DNA of 64,000 nt from Pholiota molesta. Its lineage: Eukaryota > Basidiomycota > Agaricomycetes > Agaricales > Strophariaceae. The stretch lies in NCBI GenBank assembly GCA_014925825.1, contig JACGCK010000068.1, positions 124,001-188,000 of the forward strand, in the 5' to 3' direction. Both the position numbers and the translations under genes were made by a program. The stretch's first letter is position 1. Each line of letters opens with the position of its first letter. The notes beneath the pieces are model-generated. The model saw only the letters and a program-made list of their open reading frames with translations, ran no database searches and was not told the origin of the DNA. This document shows positions 1 through 11,873 of this stretch, piece by piece.

Positions 1-680
1 ATCGCAGAAAGGCGACGAATGGCCAGCGGTGCGCAGCAATACCTGAAAAAATGCGAACGTGATGTGGCATTGAGAGATTGGAGATGACGGCGAATACGCA
101 TCTTGAGCGCCATGTAGATAAAGGAGACGGTTGGAGGTAGATGTAGCTTTCCTCCGATGTTCTTTTACCTCAAAAATGTTTCTCTAGTCAAAGTCCAGCG
201 ACATCGATATCGCGCTGCAAATATAAAAATAATTGAATTCACACATGATATGAAGGTCCGTGCATAGTGCATCAGCGATATGGGCATCAGAGGCCATCAG
301 ACGCCGTCCATCTTTGGTCCATCCCCAAAAGCGTCTAGGGCGTTGATGTGGGATGGGACCTATACCGGGTCCGTATTTACTACATTTTGCGGCGAAAATG
401 CCCGACACATGATATGCCATGTTCATGAATTATGTTACCGTTTCTTTGTCGGAGGTTGCGGGCAGCGTATTATTTGTTTATATGGCCGCGCCTCATCGCC
501 CGCAGGTTCCAGCGCGGTGCATTTTGTCTCTCGCGGAGCCTGTTCAGCAGAATTAACTGCAAAATCACTGCTGTGATGTATGTAGTTGCCGCACAAGGGC
601 GATGCAGGCATGAAGCGAGACAAGGGCGTTGCCACCCGTTCAACATACGTCCGTGAGACTTACGTACCTATTAATAGGGC
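1..680. other. intergenic, no gene recognised
   Basis: Only short overlapping open frames with no recognisable domain or splice structure are present. The stretch probably holds the upstream regulatory DNA of the MAG-like gene that follows. Confidence 0.5.
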
Positions 681-690
681 GGGTATATAA
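681..690 (+). promoter_or_regulatory. TATA box of the MAG-like gene
   Basis: The motif GGGTATATAA lies about 60 bp upstream of the start codon at 751, a normal core-promoter distance for a highly expressed basidiomycete surface protein. This is a motif match only. Confidence 0.6.
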
Positions 691-750
691 CGGCGGGATC
701 AAACACCGCAAGTAACTCACTTGTTGTTCTCTTCCCCTTCTTTCACCAGC

Positions 751-2196
751 ATGCCTTCGACAAAAGTACTTCTCGTCGCCCTAGCTGCGGCAGTCCACTC
801 ATTTGACGCCGTCCGCGCCGCCGAGGCGCCTCAAATCACCCCCGCCCCATCGCCTACCACTCCAGAGCGCAGACAGGTCGCAGGCGGTTCGGGAACGCCC
901 ATCCTTTCAACACTTCACTATGCGTTCACCGACCTCCCATACCAAGTATACCCCTTCGCAGTGCTCCGTGGGCCTCAGTTTGGTTTCAACCAATGCAATT
1001 CGACAACGCTCGGAGATACCTCGAACTGCCAGACGTTGGTGTTCAACGGCCCTGTATGTTGATTTTTTTTTTCGCATAGCGTTTTTACGTTATGATTTGT
1101 GATGAGTTCCCATCGCCCATGTTGACAGTGGGCGGTAATGGCGGGTAGATACATCATTTCATATGGCGTTTCTGAGATGGCGGAAGGAATATGCGTGCTA
1201 ACATGTGCTTTGATCCGTGTGATAGGACGACTTCTGCCTCTGGGGATCGCCTGATCCGGCCGGCCTCATTGGAAACGTCGAGGCGAAGGTCGTCGCCTAC
1301 TGCACGAAGCCCTACCATGGTACTCGTCTCATCCCTCCAGGCGCTATCACCGGTCTCCAGGTTTGTCTTCTTTTGTCATTGTTAGGCAACCAACTGACCG
1401 TCTTTCTAGTGGATGAAGACGTCTGCGTATATTCAGGTCACTGGTTTCATCAAGAACTCTGGTCTTTCACTCGACCCCACCGATCAAGGTGGTGAACTCG
1501 ACCCCCACGGTGCTGACCTGCAAGGCAACCCCCTCGGCGGTGTCGTCTTCTCCAACGGAACTGCGGACTCGGACGGCCACACGCTTACCCAGGTGTTCAA
1601 CTGGAACACCTTCGTCGGCGGCAACCAATTCTGCTTCAAGGCGTGCTACAACTCGATCACCAGCCCTGACTACTGCGAGAACCGATACGATCTGGTCGGC
1701 TGCACGTACAACATGCCCAGCGCTGCCCAGGATGGCCAGTTCACAAGTTGCGAGGGTGATGTCCAGGATGTTGTCGGTGTCTACTCCGTCAACGGCGTTA
1801 GTACGTGCATTCCGTGCCTCCGTCCATGAAGCTTTGAAGTATCGACTGACCTTGCCTTCCCTCCGTAGCCTCCACCTGGTCGATGCCCGACCCCTGAACA
1901 CCCCGCCCCCCTACCAGCCCCGCGTGCCCGCCTCCACCAACTGCCAGACCTTCCAGTCCTCGGACCTCTTCCTCGCTGCTGGCCCTGCGACCGCTAGCGG
2001 CGGAACGACGACCGGCACCGGCACCGCCGCCGCTGCCACGGGCACCAGCGGTGCTGCCACCACCGGCAAGAGCAGCGGCTCCGGCACGAGCTCCGGTGCG
2101 TCTGCCACCGGCACCGCCAAGAGCGGCGCGGTCAACGTCAGGGTGTCCGTTGCTGCGCTGGCGATGGCTGGTCTCGTTGGCGCTATGATTCTATGA
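751..2196 (+). CDS. macrofage activating glycoprotein (MAG)-like secreted protein, apparent frameshift in last exon
   Basis: Four exons are visible: 751-1053, 1226-1360, 1410-1800 and 1869-2196, joined by GT-AG introns. The first exon encodes a signal peptide (MPSTKVLLVALAAAVHSFDA) and then a Pro/Thr-rich stretch. The body carries hallmarks of the Agaricomycete MAG family: DDFCLWGSPDP, VVAYCTKPYHGTR, TSAYIQVTGFI and GGELDPHGADLQGNPLGG, with many cysteines. The C-terminus is Ser/Gly/Thr/Ala-rich and ends in a hydrophobic tail (SVAALAMAGLVGAMIL), suggesting a GPI anchor. In the last exon the spliced frame reads STWSMPDP and then meets TGA, whereas the family-like continuation NTPPPYQPRVPAS lies one frame away. 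One missing C in the run around 1888-1891 would explain this, so it is either a sequencing undercall or a real frameshift. The protein is probably cell-surface; its biochemical role is unknown. Confidence 0.8.
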
Positions 2197-2925
2197 AAGC
2201 GCTGAGTATCTTGGGTTTTGGGTTTTTGGGTTTTTTTCGTGTTGTGCGGATGGAGATCGTGTGGATCTGAGTATTGTATTTGCTGGTTTGGTGATACTGT
2301 AGTATACCCTATACGTCTCGCCCATCCCTAGTTGTTTGTTGACATTTTTTGATTCTTATATATTGGACGTAGGTACCGTTGATACCACCACATACCTATC
2401 TGCCCACACACCCCGACCTGCATGCCTGCATTATGGCACATACATTGACAAGCTATATATCCCTATCCCCTAGTCTTTACTCTTATGTCGTTATGACAAT
2501 GGACATTGATATTCGTTTGCTCGTTGTCTGTTTGCTCGAAGTGGACGGAGTCTTTCGACGCTGTTGTCATGCATGATGATTGACGTGTTGTGCGAACGCC
2601 AGCTGACGAAGCTCCTACGTGTCTCCGGCGAACAAGGATGGTTTCTGTGCTCAATGATATGACTTCGAAGGACTCAGATTTGGAATGCGAAGAGTCTGAT
2701 AACTTTCTATTCTCCGTTATCAACATTAAAACACCACATAACTGCTGGGTCGTGCTTGTGTGATATCGTATACTTAATTCAGAAAGAGTAGATATAAAGG
2801 ATACAGCAACATGTATATCATATTTATACGACGGGAGTAGAACATTATGTTTATCATTAGTGTTAAGGTTGACTGCCGTCAAACGGGCAATCTACGAAAG
2901 TCTTCAGATCTCAGAAAGCCTGGTC
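2197..2925. other. convergent intergenic region
   Basis: This is the space between the convergent MAG-like and AzgA-like genes. It holds T-rich 3' untranslated sequence just after the MAG stop and otherwise no supported gene; the open frames here lack domain or splice support. Confidence 0.5.
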
Positions 2926-5772
2926 TTAAGTTGAGGATGTCGCAGGAGCGGTAACGGGATCGGGATCTGTAGCTTCCTTCTCATTGATACTGCTGCCTGA
3001 GCCAGAATCAGCCTTGACCGGGACGTCTTCGGTCTCATGAGATGCACCGCCGAGATATCTGTTTTTGAGTTTGATCGCTTTCGGCCTATGCGAAGGCGTC
3101 AGACAAACGTTGAGGCAGACAGTATAGAAAAGAAAAGGGAAAAGGAAACAGGAAAGTGAAACAAGATAAGGTAGAAGGACGTACACCCAACGCGGGACAA
3201 TTCCACCAGGAGGGATAACCCAAGGCTCTGCTTTCTCGTATTCGGGTGGGACGATCCTTCCCCCAGAAATCTTCTTGAGGACGAGTGGGATGCCGTTCAA
3301 GAGCATGTAAGAAAGAATGCCAGCGATGACGCCGTATGCAATGCTAAGGACATGACGAGACGTTCATCAGGTGGGGGCCGGGATCGATGGGTAGGAATCT
3401 AGCAACGTACTTGTATGTGAGGGGAATGATCAGCAGTGTTAGGAAGGCGGGTACGGCATCACCGACGTATAGCCAATTGATCTCGAGAACACTGCGGCTG
3501 GATCAGAGCACATTTCAAAGAGTATTCGTCGACTTACTTTCGAATCATCAGAGATCCAACGATCGTCAGGGCGCCTCCAGTGGCCCATGAAGGGATCGAA
3601 GCGAAAATAGGCGCAAAAAAGACCGAGACAAAGAACATGATACCGATGGTGACTGCGGTAAGACCCGTTTTACCGCCCTCTATCAAGTAGACATGTTTCT
3701 TAATACACGACTTTGGTACAGTGATACAGCGAGGGTGACGCACCACTGATACCCGTTGCGCTTTCGATGTAGGCAGTGACGGGACTGACACCTAAAAGTG
3801 CGCCCATGCTGATAGAGAAGGCATCTACGCAGTAAGCAATGCTAGAGCCTTCAAAGTCGAAAGTGACGGGGTCGCGAAGTCCAGCAAATTTAGCCATGGA
3901 GTATAAAGTACTGAGGCCTAGGAGTCAGTTATATCGTTCGGGATATGTAAACGAGAAGACTTGCCCAGTGGTATCTGAGATTAGGCGCGATCGATTTCAG
4001 AGTTCTTGTTAAAGACATTCACGCAAGGAAGTCAAAGACGTACCAAGAATATCAACATATAGGAAAGTGATTAAGGCGTACCAAACGCGGCCATTTCTGT
4101 TACGGAGTCAACAATAGGCCAAGATTTTAGATGACTGACGGATACGTACCCATAATGGTACTAGGAAAAAGGATATCGTTCAAATCTCCTCACTCGGATA
4201 TGTATATACTTAAGACTCACGTCGATGGCATTTCCGATTTTCTGCAGCTTATGAAACGTTACAACCTTTTTGAAATAGTCGAATAGCGCATCACCAGCGT
4301 CAGTGTGCGGGAAATAGGTAACGGGGGTCCCACGTGGCCAGGAGATAATGGACGTGAGCAGGATACCAATGAGGATAGCACCACGGACGCGGTACATCAT
4401 TAAGATGACGGTGATAATACTGAAAGAAGTAGAGGGTATTGTCAGTTGTGTTGCGATTTGACGTGTTGTTGATGGAAGAGGTATGACTATGACTCACCCC
4501 CCGGTGAAGATACCTAGCCACATAGTCGGGCTTCGCAATACTCCATGAGCGCAGTACCCAGGGAGGCCCGCCATATAATCTGCAATGAAAAATAAAGAAA
4601 ATGTCGATTAAGAGGGACGATAACTGGCGCACTTTCAGGTAAGCATCCTCCAAGCCCTACGAGGTTGACAGTGTCTCCACCGATAACGCTCAATCCATTG
4701 GTAGCTGTTGCGGTTATCAGTCGAATCCAACAACCATGCGACTTTCGCAAGATGACGTACAAAGTCCAACGAAACTGTAAGAACACCAAGTCAATTCTAG
4801 TCTGTGACTTATGACTTATACGACAAGCAAGACTAACGCGATGAATAAACCAATACCGGCGCCAACGGCGAGGACCAGCGATTGAGGCATAATGCGCACG
4901 AGCCATTGCCGAAGGCCCAAAATGGATAAAATCAAAAATAGCCAGCTATAATCAAAATCAACAGGCCTGTCAGAGCACCATAAGGAGAGCGGCGCACCCT
5001 TCCAAGAATACAGCAGCAAGGGCTTCACGGTAGGTAATAATACCACTCCCATGGAATCCAACAACCGAATACGTGAACTGTCGGGATAAATGGATATGGA
5101 TGTGTGAGGGATATTTGTTGAGCGTTCGTTGGAATGCAGGAGATAAGGTGTATACTCACGTATGCATTTAGGCCCAGCCCAGGCGCCAGACCCACCGGAA
5201 TGTTGGCTAAGAGGCCCATGAGGAAGGACGATAGAGCCGAAATGGCCGCTGTTGAGGTGATGAGATCCTGGCGAACTTCGCTCACACAGATGAGATAGGT
5301 CTCGTCATTAACGCAAAGGTCGGCCGTCGGGCATTCACATGTACCGCCGGAGTCGGACAGGATGGACGCATTGACCGAGATCTACCAACTGTTGAAATGT
5401 GTATGGTTGTAGGATGTGGGGTGGAGAACGTACAATATATGCCATAGCAGCCTGGTAGCCCGTGGTATTTCGATAAGCGTCTCAAGGTTCAAATTTCAAA
5501 TGATGTCCAAGCGTACCCATGTAGTAAGTCCTGCACGGATTTCAGTCTATCGCGTGCCACAAAGGGATCAACGAGTGCCTATTACACTGAAGGTCGAATG
5601 AGGAGCTTACGATAAACCGCGATCCTTTGCGCTCTCTCTTTGCGCCCGAGCCTTCTAATTGGAACCATTTCCCGACGACTGTTTTCGCTACCTGACATAA
5701 AATTGTACTGATGATTCAAGCACAATATCAGACGAAACGCACTTTATCGTTGACTTTGGTGATAAAGCTCAT
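2926..5772 (-). CDS. azgA: AzgA-type purine (adenine/guanine/hypoxanthine) permease, multi-intron
   Basis: A minus-strand gene with many short introns. It encodes a protein of the AzgA branch of nucleobase-cation symporters, polytopic plasma-membrane proteins that take up purines with protons. The start is ATG at 5772-5770; exon 1 is 5772-5734, and exon 2 (5691-5611) reads [16 protein letters not shown] then ERKGSRF, the family N-terminus. Further exons give a cysteine pair (GGTCECPT), [19 protein letters not shown] (about 5140-5230), [13 protein letters not shown] (about 4820-4870), [13 protein letters not shown] (about 3850), [23 protein letters not shown] and [20 protein letters not shown] (about 3540-3690). 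The tail ends at 2926 with a hydrophilic Ser/Asp/Glu-rich stretch. The exon expected to carry the first membrane segment (around 5440-5490, ending AAMAYI) was hard to join cleanly, so exon borders are only partly resolved. Confidence 0.8.
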
Positions 5773-6626
5773 GATAGGCCTGCCAGAACGGTGGATGGGC
5801 CGCTAAGAAATGAGGTAATAGCAGGGAGATAGGTGGTGGGACGAGCGCCCGAATAGGACCTCAACTCTGCGTTTATGTAGTGGCGGGCTTTCCCATTCAA
5901 AGACCAATACGGCAATCATCCTTGGATAATGAAGACGTTGCTCCAGGAACTATTATCACTATCACTATCTCCGTGATGGCGATAAGAAGATTTTCCCAAC
6001 TCCAATCGTCTTTGGGAGCTGATGATATGCACGTCTACTTCGAATATGAGCAAGTCTGGGATTGAATGAGTTCTAATAGACCTTCACAGATGACGTTCAA
6101 ATACACGCCTAGGGAGATGAAGAACAGACCATAACTCATATCAAAGTCCTAATTTTCAACCGTGGGTTGGAAACCTTGCAGCTTGACATGTAGACTTATC
6201 GGTTGCGATAAGCCATGTATGGCCCAAGTAATCGAGCGTCGCGATTATCGCCTGCTGGCACAGTCAAATTGTCAATTATATGATACCGCTATTAAGTTTC
6301 AGCCATGTTACTCACGCGTCCGTCATCCAAATGGTATCGATAGAGGGTTTGAGAGCATTTTCTAACATCGTCAGATTCAGGGTCCAATGGAGCTGGCAGT
6401 GATAAAAAAGCTACATACATCACATGCTGATGGCACCGGGTCCCACCGTGGATGCCGGCCAAGCCGGCGGCCACTCACTTGGAGTCGAGCAATGGTTGAG
6501 CGTAAGTAAGGTTTACAACGGAATACAATGAAGTTCAATATACATATGGTTTGACTTAACTGGCCCAGATTCCTCAAATCAAAATATCCTTGTTCGCACC
6601 AACCACTTACAAGGCATCTAAGAAGA
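5773..6626. other. intergenic, no gene recognised
   Basis: This region lies between the start of the permease gene and the end of the PARP-domain gene, both on the minus strand. Only short frames without domain support are visible. It probably carries the permease promoter. Confidence 0.4.
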
Positions 6627-8111
6627 CTAAAAAAGTATCAGATATACGGGTCGAATGGCATCGTCGTTATAAACAACTGTCTCGTTCAAGGACCCGTTGA
6701 GACCTCGATCGAATACTACCTGAAAATCTTGATCAGCACCAGCATTCAAATTTTCATGGTAAAATAGGTATTCAAATCTCACAGAATCGAATCCTACTGG
6801 ACATGACTTGACTTCGGCAAAAGCACTGACGTTGTAGACATTTCCCAGAGCCACAGATGATACGATCATAGCGCCTCTTCCCGAATCCGTGTAATTGTAT
6901 GCCCTTGGAGCCAATTAGTAAAGAAGGTTAATTGGTATGTTACTAGAAATGACCTACTTGTTCGACGCTGAGGATGTGTATATTCCGGGGCCAAAGCTGG
7001 AGGAACAAGCATTCATTATGCAATAGACACTTCGACGATGGAAAGATGGAAAGACTTACGCGGTGTAAGATCGTGCAAAATTGCTCTTAAATGACGTTCT
7101 AAGTATTGAGCACAATGGACATGAGTTGCTTGAACAGATCTGTGCGTTCTCCGGAGATCCTAGATCACAGGTCTTCGTTGTTCCATGATATGTGAACTTC
7201 TCGTTTCCAACGCGTGTTCTATGCCGAGGCGATTAAAACAGGTACGGTAAACTATTTTGAAAACTAACAATGCTTACCTGTATATATTGTAAGGCTCGAA
7301 AAACGTCTTCGTCCCAATAATCTTGAGTACCTTCCTGACTGGCGGCCGAGACGCCGTCCCAGAATACTTCCAGGCCTCCTTAAATTTCTCCTCGACTAGC
7401 AAGCTGCGTGAGCGCATCTCCTTTCTGCTCGGTATAAAATATGACGAACTCATTTTGTATGTGACGTGGCCAGGAGGTGCCTCCAGAATAAGATATGGGG
7501 ACCACCTGGCTACGACTTTCTTGCAATTTTTACCACATACATACCGGCTCTTGAATTTTGGCGCACTTCTGCATACCAGGCATGCAACTTTTGCGCTCTC
7601 CTCGCATTCAATGCTACATTGTCCAGACTTCTTCCTTTTTGGTCTACAGTGACAGTACTGCGAGGGCTGTTGGTATTCAAACACGTCGTAAAGGAAGACA
7701 TAGTAATACGTTACACATCCGGATGTTTGGAGCTCCTTCTCTGCAAAGTTTTTCCGTGCAATTGAGACTACACGTAACGAACTTGGGGCGACGTGTGTTA
7801 CTTGTGCAGACCTATCTCAAACTAGCCATTAGCAAAGGTAGGCCACGGAAAGAGCGAATACTGGCACTTACTACACACATCGTTATATCAATGAGATGGG
7901 AGACAGGCTCGCTGTCCACGTAGTGAGAAATATCGATTCCGCGATCAGGGACATCATCAAGGGTTATATCCGCGAACATGCGTTGTAACACACGAAGAAA
8001 TTCCATCGGGTAGGTCAACTGGCTGGCTGTGACGGTGGCAAGGTTGGAGGATGCTGCGAGTTCATTTCCAACAACCGTTGTTCTCGTCTGAAGGTACGGA
8101 TGCTGTCCCAC
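6627..8111 (-). CDS. PARP catalytic-domain protein with N-terminal cysteine-rich modules
   Basis: Minus-strand gene with several introns. The C-terminal exons encode a poly(ADP-ribose) polymerase-like catalytic domain. The H-Y-E triad is visible: H in TYHGT (about 7190), Y in FGPGIYTSSASNK (about 6965-6995) and E in LNETVVYNDDAIRPVYLILF (about 6630-6690). Upstream (7274-7684) are two short cysteine-rich modules, YCHC..RKKSGQCSIEC and ACLVCRSAPKFKSRYVCGKNC, followed by LILEAPPGHVTYK and PPVRKVLKIIG. This arrangement matches a PARP-domain family common in Agaricomycetes. An in-frame exon reading AEKELQTSGCVTYYYVFLYD (about 7690-7780) extends it upstream, and the segment LDDVPDRGIDISHYVDSEPV (about 7880-8010) may be the first exon. 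The family probably transfers ADP-ribose; the target is unknown. The 5' end and exact exon borders are uncertain. Confidence 0.7.
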
Positions 8112-8803
8112 GGCGTGGCCCGTGGGTATTAGATTATTCAGCGATTAGAGTTCGAACCGAGTTACAACGAGGCCGAACGTGTCCTTGAGTGCTGTGAACG
8201 TGGTGGTGCGATATCTCGGCAATTCGCGCGGGCGCTTAATTGATGCCTACGAATAATAATGCTCACGGATTGAGAAGACAGCTTCTGGGACAATGACAAT
8301 GCCTAGGAGTACATATACAAGCAATTCCAGCTACTGATGTTGAAACCATGAGGACCGAGTAAAATTAACTAGAAAGGAGTTCAAAGGACGTACTGTAGGC
8401 TATTCGATCCTATCCCTCAAAAAGATTTGAATAAATGAACCAAGCTGGGCCCTAGTCCCCGAGTACATATTTACTGTTAATCGTCGCAAGAATTCGTCAT
8501 GGATCTATTACTAGTACAATAGGATCGAAGTCTGTGACAAATTGAGGCAAAGTTGAGCCATATGCGTGGTGAATCGAGGGGTTCATACTGGAGGGAGAAT
8601 AAAGCATGATATATTCGGCTCTGAATTTGTGAGGTTGTTTTTATGCTCCGTGTTACGAGCATTTAGAGCTAGGGGAACGAATTGAAGCGTTACACTTTAA
8701 ACGCGTGACCTAACGCGTTTAGAGTCCAGGGGCGACGCTATAAAAACCCAACCTGTCACAATTCGCCAAGCTCCTACTCTTGCTCTGACTCTTCTTCATC
8801 GCG
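8112..8803. other. divergent intergenic region
   Basis: The space between the divergently transcribed PARP-domain and MUS81-N-like genes. A TATA-like CTATAAAAACC at about 8739-8749 lies some 60 bp before the next start codon. No gene was recognised. Confidence 0.4.
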
Positions 8804-9624
8804 ATGCCGAAAGCTCCCAAATGCGCAAACCCCATGTTCTTGAGATGGGTGAAAGGCAAGTCTCCCCCATATCTATGTTCCACCTACGCGTGCCGCCGGC
8901 TGATGGTGTCGCGTACTGATAGAGATGCACGACGAGAAGGATTACAGGAAACGCGGTGGACCGCCGCGCGCGACGGGCTATGAGAATGCGATCCGGAGCT
9001 TGCAATGGACCACGACGAAATACGACCACCCCTTGGATATGAAGGGCAAGGTCACTGGTGTGGGGCCCACGACCATAAGGAGGTATGTACCCGCGTATAT
9101 GCGCTCCGAATGGCTTGTCCAGTCTTCCTCGCGCAAATATCAACGCGAGCGCTTGGTTCTGGTACACTGTAGGCTGACCGAGAAGCTGGAAGAGTATTGT
9201 GCGAGGCGCGGTATACCCATGCCAGAAGTCAAACCGAAACCGACGAGGGCGAAGAAAGGTGCGCGAAGTCTCTTCCGCGTCTACTGTACCGCCGTAACTC
9301 ACTAACGCATCTTTAATATCCATAGCACCCGCCAAGTCTAAAGCTGAGCCCAAGGGGAAGCCCGTCACAAAGAGCAAGGCCGAAAAAGAAAACGACGAGG
9401 ACTTCGCGATCGATTTTGAAGCTGAAGCCGTGGTGATCAAGCCCTACGTTAAGGCAACCCTCAAACGGAAGGCAACGAATGTGCGCGAAGACGACGACGA
9501 CGAGGAGAAGCTTACGGTTGATTCTGACATCGAAATCGCGCCAGCCAAGCCTAAGCGCAAGGCAACTCGCCGGGTGGCTAAGGTTGTTGTAACTGATGAC
9601 GACGACGACGATTTCGACGAATGA
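8804..9624 (+). CDS. stand-alone MUS81 N-terminal (helix-hairpin-helix) domain protein
   Basis: Four exons (8804-8855, 8923-9082, 9173-9258, 9326-9624) give a 198-aa protein. Residues 1-90 resemble the N-terminal domain of the Holliday-junction nuclease MUS81: CANPMFLRWVKE at the start and GVGPTTIRRLTEKLEEYC as a helix-hairpin-helix. The remainder is a Lys/Ala-rich linker and an acidic tail with runs of Asp; there is no ERCC4 nuclease domain (no GDxxxERK motif) in the protein or downstream. Intron 1 starts with GC (AG|GCAAGT), the classic GC-AG donor, which explains why the first exon is easily missed. The role may be DNA binding or nuclear scaffolding, which is inference. Alternatively it is an intact-looking truncated paralogue of MUS81. 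Confidence 0.7.
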
Positions 9625-10169
9625 GTATTTAGTGATGTCATCTGCCCGTGTACCGACAACGCAACGTTTCGCCAGATATTTATCACCTTCCTTCACCGAT
9701 GATTACTTATGTTTCTTATAGTACGCTTATACTCGATATGCAGCTTTAAAGCTCTCGCTAGTGTCCCTTTGTTACTCCTTATTCATTAATCTTCGCTCAA
9801 CATGATAAATGCCATTCGATTTTCTTCCATGCCTCTCGAGTATCAATCCAAAACGAGGGAAAATCGAAATGAATCAGATTACACGGCGGTGAGTGGCTTT
9901 TCAAATAGCGGTGTATACTTATGTGATTAGACTGCGGTCTACTAATTTCTGTAGTTGAAGGATTACCTTGATTGCATTGGCGATGGGGCTCGATGCCCAT
10001 TGTCATTGTGCGCTGTACCCTTGCTACGAAGAGGAATCAAGACAGGTCTTTTGTATGCCCTGGTACGATGTGAACATTAAAGGGAGCACGTAGTTCACGA
10101 TTCTTGTTTGACTGTTCTGCTGATGGTGAAGCTTTCCGGCGGGGCGGAGTGTAGCGTTGTATTAGCATC
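9625..10169. other. intergenic, no gene recognised
   Basis: AT-rich sequence after the MUS81-N-like stop codon, up to the tRNA. No domain-bearing frame is present. Confidence 0.5.
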
Positions 10170-10241
10170 TCCTCCTTAGCTCAGTGGTAGAGCGCGTCAC
10201 TAGTAATGACGAGGTCAGTCGTTCAAGTCGGCTAGGAGGAA
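10170..10241 (+). tRNA. tRNA-Thr (anticodon AGT)
   Basis: The sequence folds as a cloverleaf without intron. The acceptor stem is TCCTCCT/AGGAGGA, the D arm GCTC/GAGC, the anticodon stem CGTCA/TGACG with loop CTAGTAA (AGT at positions 34-36), and the T stem AGTCG/CGGCT around TTCAAGT. Internal A- and B-box promoter sequences are therefore present. AGT, read as IGU, is the usual major eukaryotic tRNA-Thr. T-rich stretches follow downstream and can act as the RNA polymerase III terminator. Confidence 0.93.
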
Positions 10242-11658
10242 ATCATGAACGCTAGAAAATGTTTTGTCTAAGTTTTGTCCACAAAGTTCATTTTCTAGCT
10301 CTGAAGTTTGAACTATGATTATAACATAGTTCCTGGATGGTACTTTGCCCTTCAATGATTTGTCAATAATTTCAGTATGTTGAATGTTCAACAGTTTCGT
10401 CTTGTAATTAATTACTATGGGGCCGGGCGTGGGCATCGGACACGGCGATGAACGAACGTTGAACGTCGAATGTTTTGAATCCTCAATAGACCCGATGTCA
10501 GAGAGACGTTCACGAGCGCTTCGATTCTTTGGAAGGAGTTCATTTCTGACAATTGATTATCAAACTTCACATATGTACGAGGCCGGCGGAGTCGGCGACG
10601 TCTGCAAGCCCCGCTATTTTTATAGCTTCATAGTAGGCCCAGAGTAACTCAATGTGTTAGTAGTTCTCGACGACATCGACCTCGAAGTCGAGGAGTTCAA
10701 GTTGTCGGGACGTCGGCCACGATCAGAGCGTCATAGGGGTTATTTGTCGGTGTTACGCAAAACCGTCTGCCGTTTTTGTCGAGGTTAGGGCTTACCTTCG
10801 CCTTCTTCCACCCATATGGCATTGAAAACTTCTGCCGCTGCCTTTCCTTGTTTTCGCATGTACATCGCATCTCAAGCTCATGGCCAATGTAGCCACCTAC
10901 GCAAATGCAGTGGATAACTTCCAGGAGTCGGGGACTCGGGCGTGTCAAATGGTATGTCCGCCTTTCGCCTTCACAGTGACGATGTCATCGTCGAGGGTCG
11001 CTCAGGCCTCATGCTCATTATTCGGAAAGGAACCCACTGTCTTGACAGACTATCGCGCGTCAGAGCGTGTTCTTAGATGCGGCTCGGCGAGGATGCATCA
11101 CAGCATCGGTGTAACTGCTCTCCTGTGGGAGAGTCCCATCGGTCTTCGTGCATGTGATTGTCGCCTGTCAGCTTTACCCTGTGTCTGCCATTTGGCGCAC
11201 CGTCGCACGCATAACCTCCACCCATTGCATATAAGCGCTTTCATCGTCAACGTCAATGTTTACGGGGTGGAGTCAGCATAGGCTGAAAAAGGGTGCCCGA
11301 CGCTTCTTCTCGCAAACAAGTCGTGGGCTTCATCTAAACTTTGCTCTGGGCACTGTCGTCCAGACGTTGGATGATACATGCATATGTGAGAAGAAACTGC
11401 CCGGCGCTCCTCCTCCCATGCGCTCCAGTTCGTGGAAGTACACGCGATGCCTGGATCATGATCATGCATGCGGGTTATCACACAATCTTCACTGCCAAGA
11501 AAGCAAATGGACGAACACCGAATTGCGTGAGGTAAGTTCTACATCTAGGCTTGGGCAGATACGGGACATGACTATATCTACCTACCTAGCCCAGAACCCG
11601 CCATTTCGATTGCAGACCACCCCCGTTTCAGGACCCCTAGCTCTCCTTTCTGCGTAGG
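10242..11658. other. intergenic, no supported gene
   Basis: Several short frames occur but none shows a domain, a consistent splice structure or similarity to other parts of the window. Confidence 0.45.
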
Positions 11659-11666
11659 TTATAAAG
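11659..11666 (+). promoter_or_regulatory. TATA-like box of the F-box-like gene
   Basis: TTATAAAG stands about 210 bp before the ATG at 11874 and is followed by a CT-rich stretch (11690-11730), a common arrangement around fungal transcription starts. Motif match only. Confidence 0.45.
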
Positions 11667-11873
11667 GAAGCGGAGGCCGCTGATCATTACCTCTTTCTTA
11701 CTCCTCCCGCTCATTCAACATCGTCTTACTTGTCTTGCATACGTCTACCTACTGCCACTGTGGTGGACGCTATCGAATCTTATCTAGCCTCCTTCGACGA
11801 GCTACCACCTTTTATTGATCTAATCGACCTCTTTACATCCACCACTGTGCCTCATACCCAAAGAAGTCTCTAG

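Noticed and set aside
184..656. Several short frames at the window start
   Set aside because: Overlapping on both strands, no domain, no conserved splice pattern.
9430..9696. Minus-strand Ser-rich frames across the MUS81-N-like acidic tail
   Set aside because: Shadow of GAC/GAT (Asp) repeats read in antisense; the sense exon joins in phase with three others.
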